Shown in pieces: positions 62,383-64,000 of a stretch of 64,000 bases of DNA (the stretch's first letter is position 1; the number at the start of each line of letters is the position of its first letter). The translations under genes and the position numbers were made by a program. The DNA comes from Eledone cirrhosa (taxonomy: Eukaryota > Mollusca > Cephalopoda > Octopoda > Eledonidae): NCBI GenBank assembly GCA_964016885.1, contig OZ024743.1:341688907-341752906 (forward strand). Direction: 5' to 3'. The notes beneath the pieces were generated by a model, which saw only the letters and a list, made by a program, of their open reading frames with translations, was not told the DNA's origin and made no database searches.

Positions 62383-63300
62383 ATATATTAGAAAGTGAGG
62401 TTTTTTTTACAAAATGAAAAATAACCGAGGTGTCCTACACGACTGAAAGTATAAGGAATAAAGATGAAATCTAAAATGCAACTGGAGTCTTTTTTTTTAA
62501 ATATATATTTATTTGGTTCCTTTACCGGTTTCGCTGTTCTTCTGCTTTTCAAAAGTAGGATTGAGATGGAGGGTTTGTGGTTTTTCTCACATCCGGTTTG
62601 TCTTTAAATGTTACTTCTGTTTTATTTGGAAAAAAGTGGCTCGAAATATCAGGTTTTCAGAGAAGTAATTTGGTTGGTTGGTGAATAAGTATAATAAATT
62701 TCGGGGCAGTTCGCGTTACAAAGTTCTTGTTATATTTGCGTTCAAACAAAAGGGGGGAGGTCTCAGGTTGTTTTTTCATATATGAGTGAAGTTTGGTTAG
62801 TTGATGCAGTCACGTGAATAAGCACATCAGCTTTCGCGCCAGTTTGTGTTTGAATTTCTTTTTACTTAAAAAAAGATGGCTCACGAAGGCTTTTTTTAAA
62901 TAAATGTAATTTGATTGGTTATAAATGAAATTGTGACTGTCACATTAAATTTCCCGACCGTATTTTGGAATTTGTTATAGCCATTTAGAGAATTTTGTGC
63001 CAAACAAAAGATAATGGTCAAGAAAAAGGGATGGAGAGAGTCGTTCTGAGTATGGCTGATGTACTGAAATGTAATTTGATTGGTTATAAATGAAATTATG
63101 ATTGTCACGTGAACAAGTACATTAAATTTCGCGGCCGTATTTGGGAATTTATTTTGTGGGCTTTTAGAGAATTTTCGTGCCAAGCAAAAGATAATGGTCA
63201 AGAAAAATGGGATGGGGAGAATTGTTCTGGTTCAGTGAATATTGCTGGTGCGACAGAATGTCAGAATTCAGACTTTCTACTGAAATAAAGAAACTAGAGA
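62383..63300 (+). repeat. PLE terminal repeat with internal tandem units of about 168 bp
   Basis: Begins with the end shared with 58847, then ACCGGTTTCGCTGTTC, and after 62590 a sequence similar in style to fold-back E. GTAATTTGATTGGTTATAAA at 62905 recurs at 63071, with GATAATGGTCAAGAAAAA closing each unit. Confidence 0.75.
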
Positions 63301-63760
63301 TATGTACGTTTATTTGTGCGCTCGTGTGTGTTGTGTGTGTGTGTGTGGGGGGGGGGGTGTATGTGTGTATGTGTATGAAGATGATTCTATTAGTAGAAAT
63401 GGGGGAGAGAGTTATGTGTGTTTGTATGGGTGTTATGTGTGTATGTGTGTGAGGGAGTATGATTAGTATGTTAAGATGGAGAGAATATATATTTCGTGTG
63501 AGTGTGTGTAGGAAATTATTCTATTAGTAGAAATGGGGGAGGGAGTTGCGTGTTTGTATGGGTGTTATATGTGTGTGATTGGGTGTTATGTGTGTGTATA
63601 TGTGTGTGTGGGAGTATGGTTAGCATGTTAAGATGTAGAGAATATATATATATATTTTTTTGTGTGTGTGTGTGTAGAAAAACGATTCCGTTACTAGAAA
63701 TGGGGAAGGGAGTTATGTGTGTGTGGAGGGTGTGGTTAGCATGTTAAACGATTAGAGTAT
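63301..63760. repeat. GT-rich minisatellite, three irregular units
   Basis: ATTCTATTAGTAGAAATGGG occurs near 63384 and 63518, and diverged (ATTCCGTTACTAGAAATGG) near 63684. Units of about 135 and 165 bp share TTAGCATGTTAA and AGAGAATATAT blocks. Cys/Val-rich frames are artefacts. Confidence 0.8.
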
Positions 63761-64000
63761 TAACGTATATTAAGGTTTATTTAAAGTAAAAGGTGTTATC
63801 TGTGTATCTGTATGCATGTGATTGTTTGGATGGTTAGCATGTTATGGTGTTGACATAATGTATATTAAACTATATTTAACGTTGGTCTATATTTTTGAAT
63901 AAACATATTTTCGTTATTTATTCGTATTTGTTCTGTTGTATTGTCAGCGCAAATATAAAATGGGAAGACTTGGAATTTGAGTGTCTTTTACTTGCGCATA
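63761..64000. other. No gene seen to the window edge
   Basis: AT-rich. It may be the start of PLE internal sequence continuing beyond the window. Confidence 0.4.

Overview
This is a repeat-dominated, AT-rich stretch of an animal nuclear genome, most likely an octopus or other coleoid cephalopod. The clearest sign is a set of about a dozen copies of a tRNA-derived SINE that I recognise from cephalopod sequence. Its 3' part carries the blocks CGGGGTCGATAAAATAAAG and TGCTGGCCTTGTGCC. Two further tRNA-like SINE types and very many long (TA)n, (GT)n and (GA)n tracts fit the same assignment. I found no host gene that I can name. Almost all protein-coding signal is transposon-derived.

The dominant protein-coding elements are Penelope-like retroelements (PLEs: reverse transcriptase plus a C-terminal GIY-YIG endonuclease). 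Nine separate coding remnants are visible: 1-1600 (-), 8266-9063 (+), 11862-12296 (-), 23931-24960 (-, uninterrupted), 26019-26384 (+), 32120-33110 (+), 36949-37425 (-), 53464-55777 (-, nearly full length, YRDD motif) and 56637-57444 (+, internally deleted). Most sit in or beside long fold-back repeats (arms of 60 to 1040 bp) made of inverted PLE terminal repeats. Nearly every fold-back is bounded by a (TA)n tract.

The most interesting content is a series of hammerhead ribozyme (HHR) motifs found by pairing core nucleotides with helices. Three small elements without a recognisable protein domain behave like retrozymes, that is, tandem or near-tandem monomers with one HHR per unit. Family 1 (28528-29800) has about 423-bp units and three intact HHRs. 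Family 2 (48071-49480) has 516-bp units and three intact HHRs, one on the minus strand. Family 3 (49937-50415) has a 321-bp unit and an HHR with a canonical GUC site. Further HHRs sit in PLE terminal repeats (7721-7773 -, 19359-19422 -, 20193-20256 +, 27543-27608 +), and decayed copies lie at several other places. A working picture, by inference, is that PLEs supply reverse transcriptase and endonuclease, their terminal-repeat ribozymes process the RNAs, and the protein-less retrozymes and SINEs are passengers.

Layout: 1-6300 PLE relic, SINEs and microsatellites; 6310-13150 two adjacent kilobase-scale fold-backs carrying PLE endonuclease pieces; 13151-19180 SINEs and simple repeats; 19188-31810 fold-backs, an uninterrupted PLE C-terminal half and retrozyme family 1; 31860-37430 PLE RT and EN relics; 38200-44050 a comparatively unique AT-rich stretch; 44050-50500 fold-backs, a LINE scrap and retrozyme families 2 and 3; 51900-58530 a composite PLE with direct and inverted terminal repeats; 58537-64000 nested fold-backs and minisatellites. 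All ribozyme and family calls come from reading the sequence by eye. Nothing has been run through a folding or homology program.
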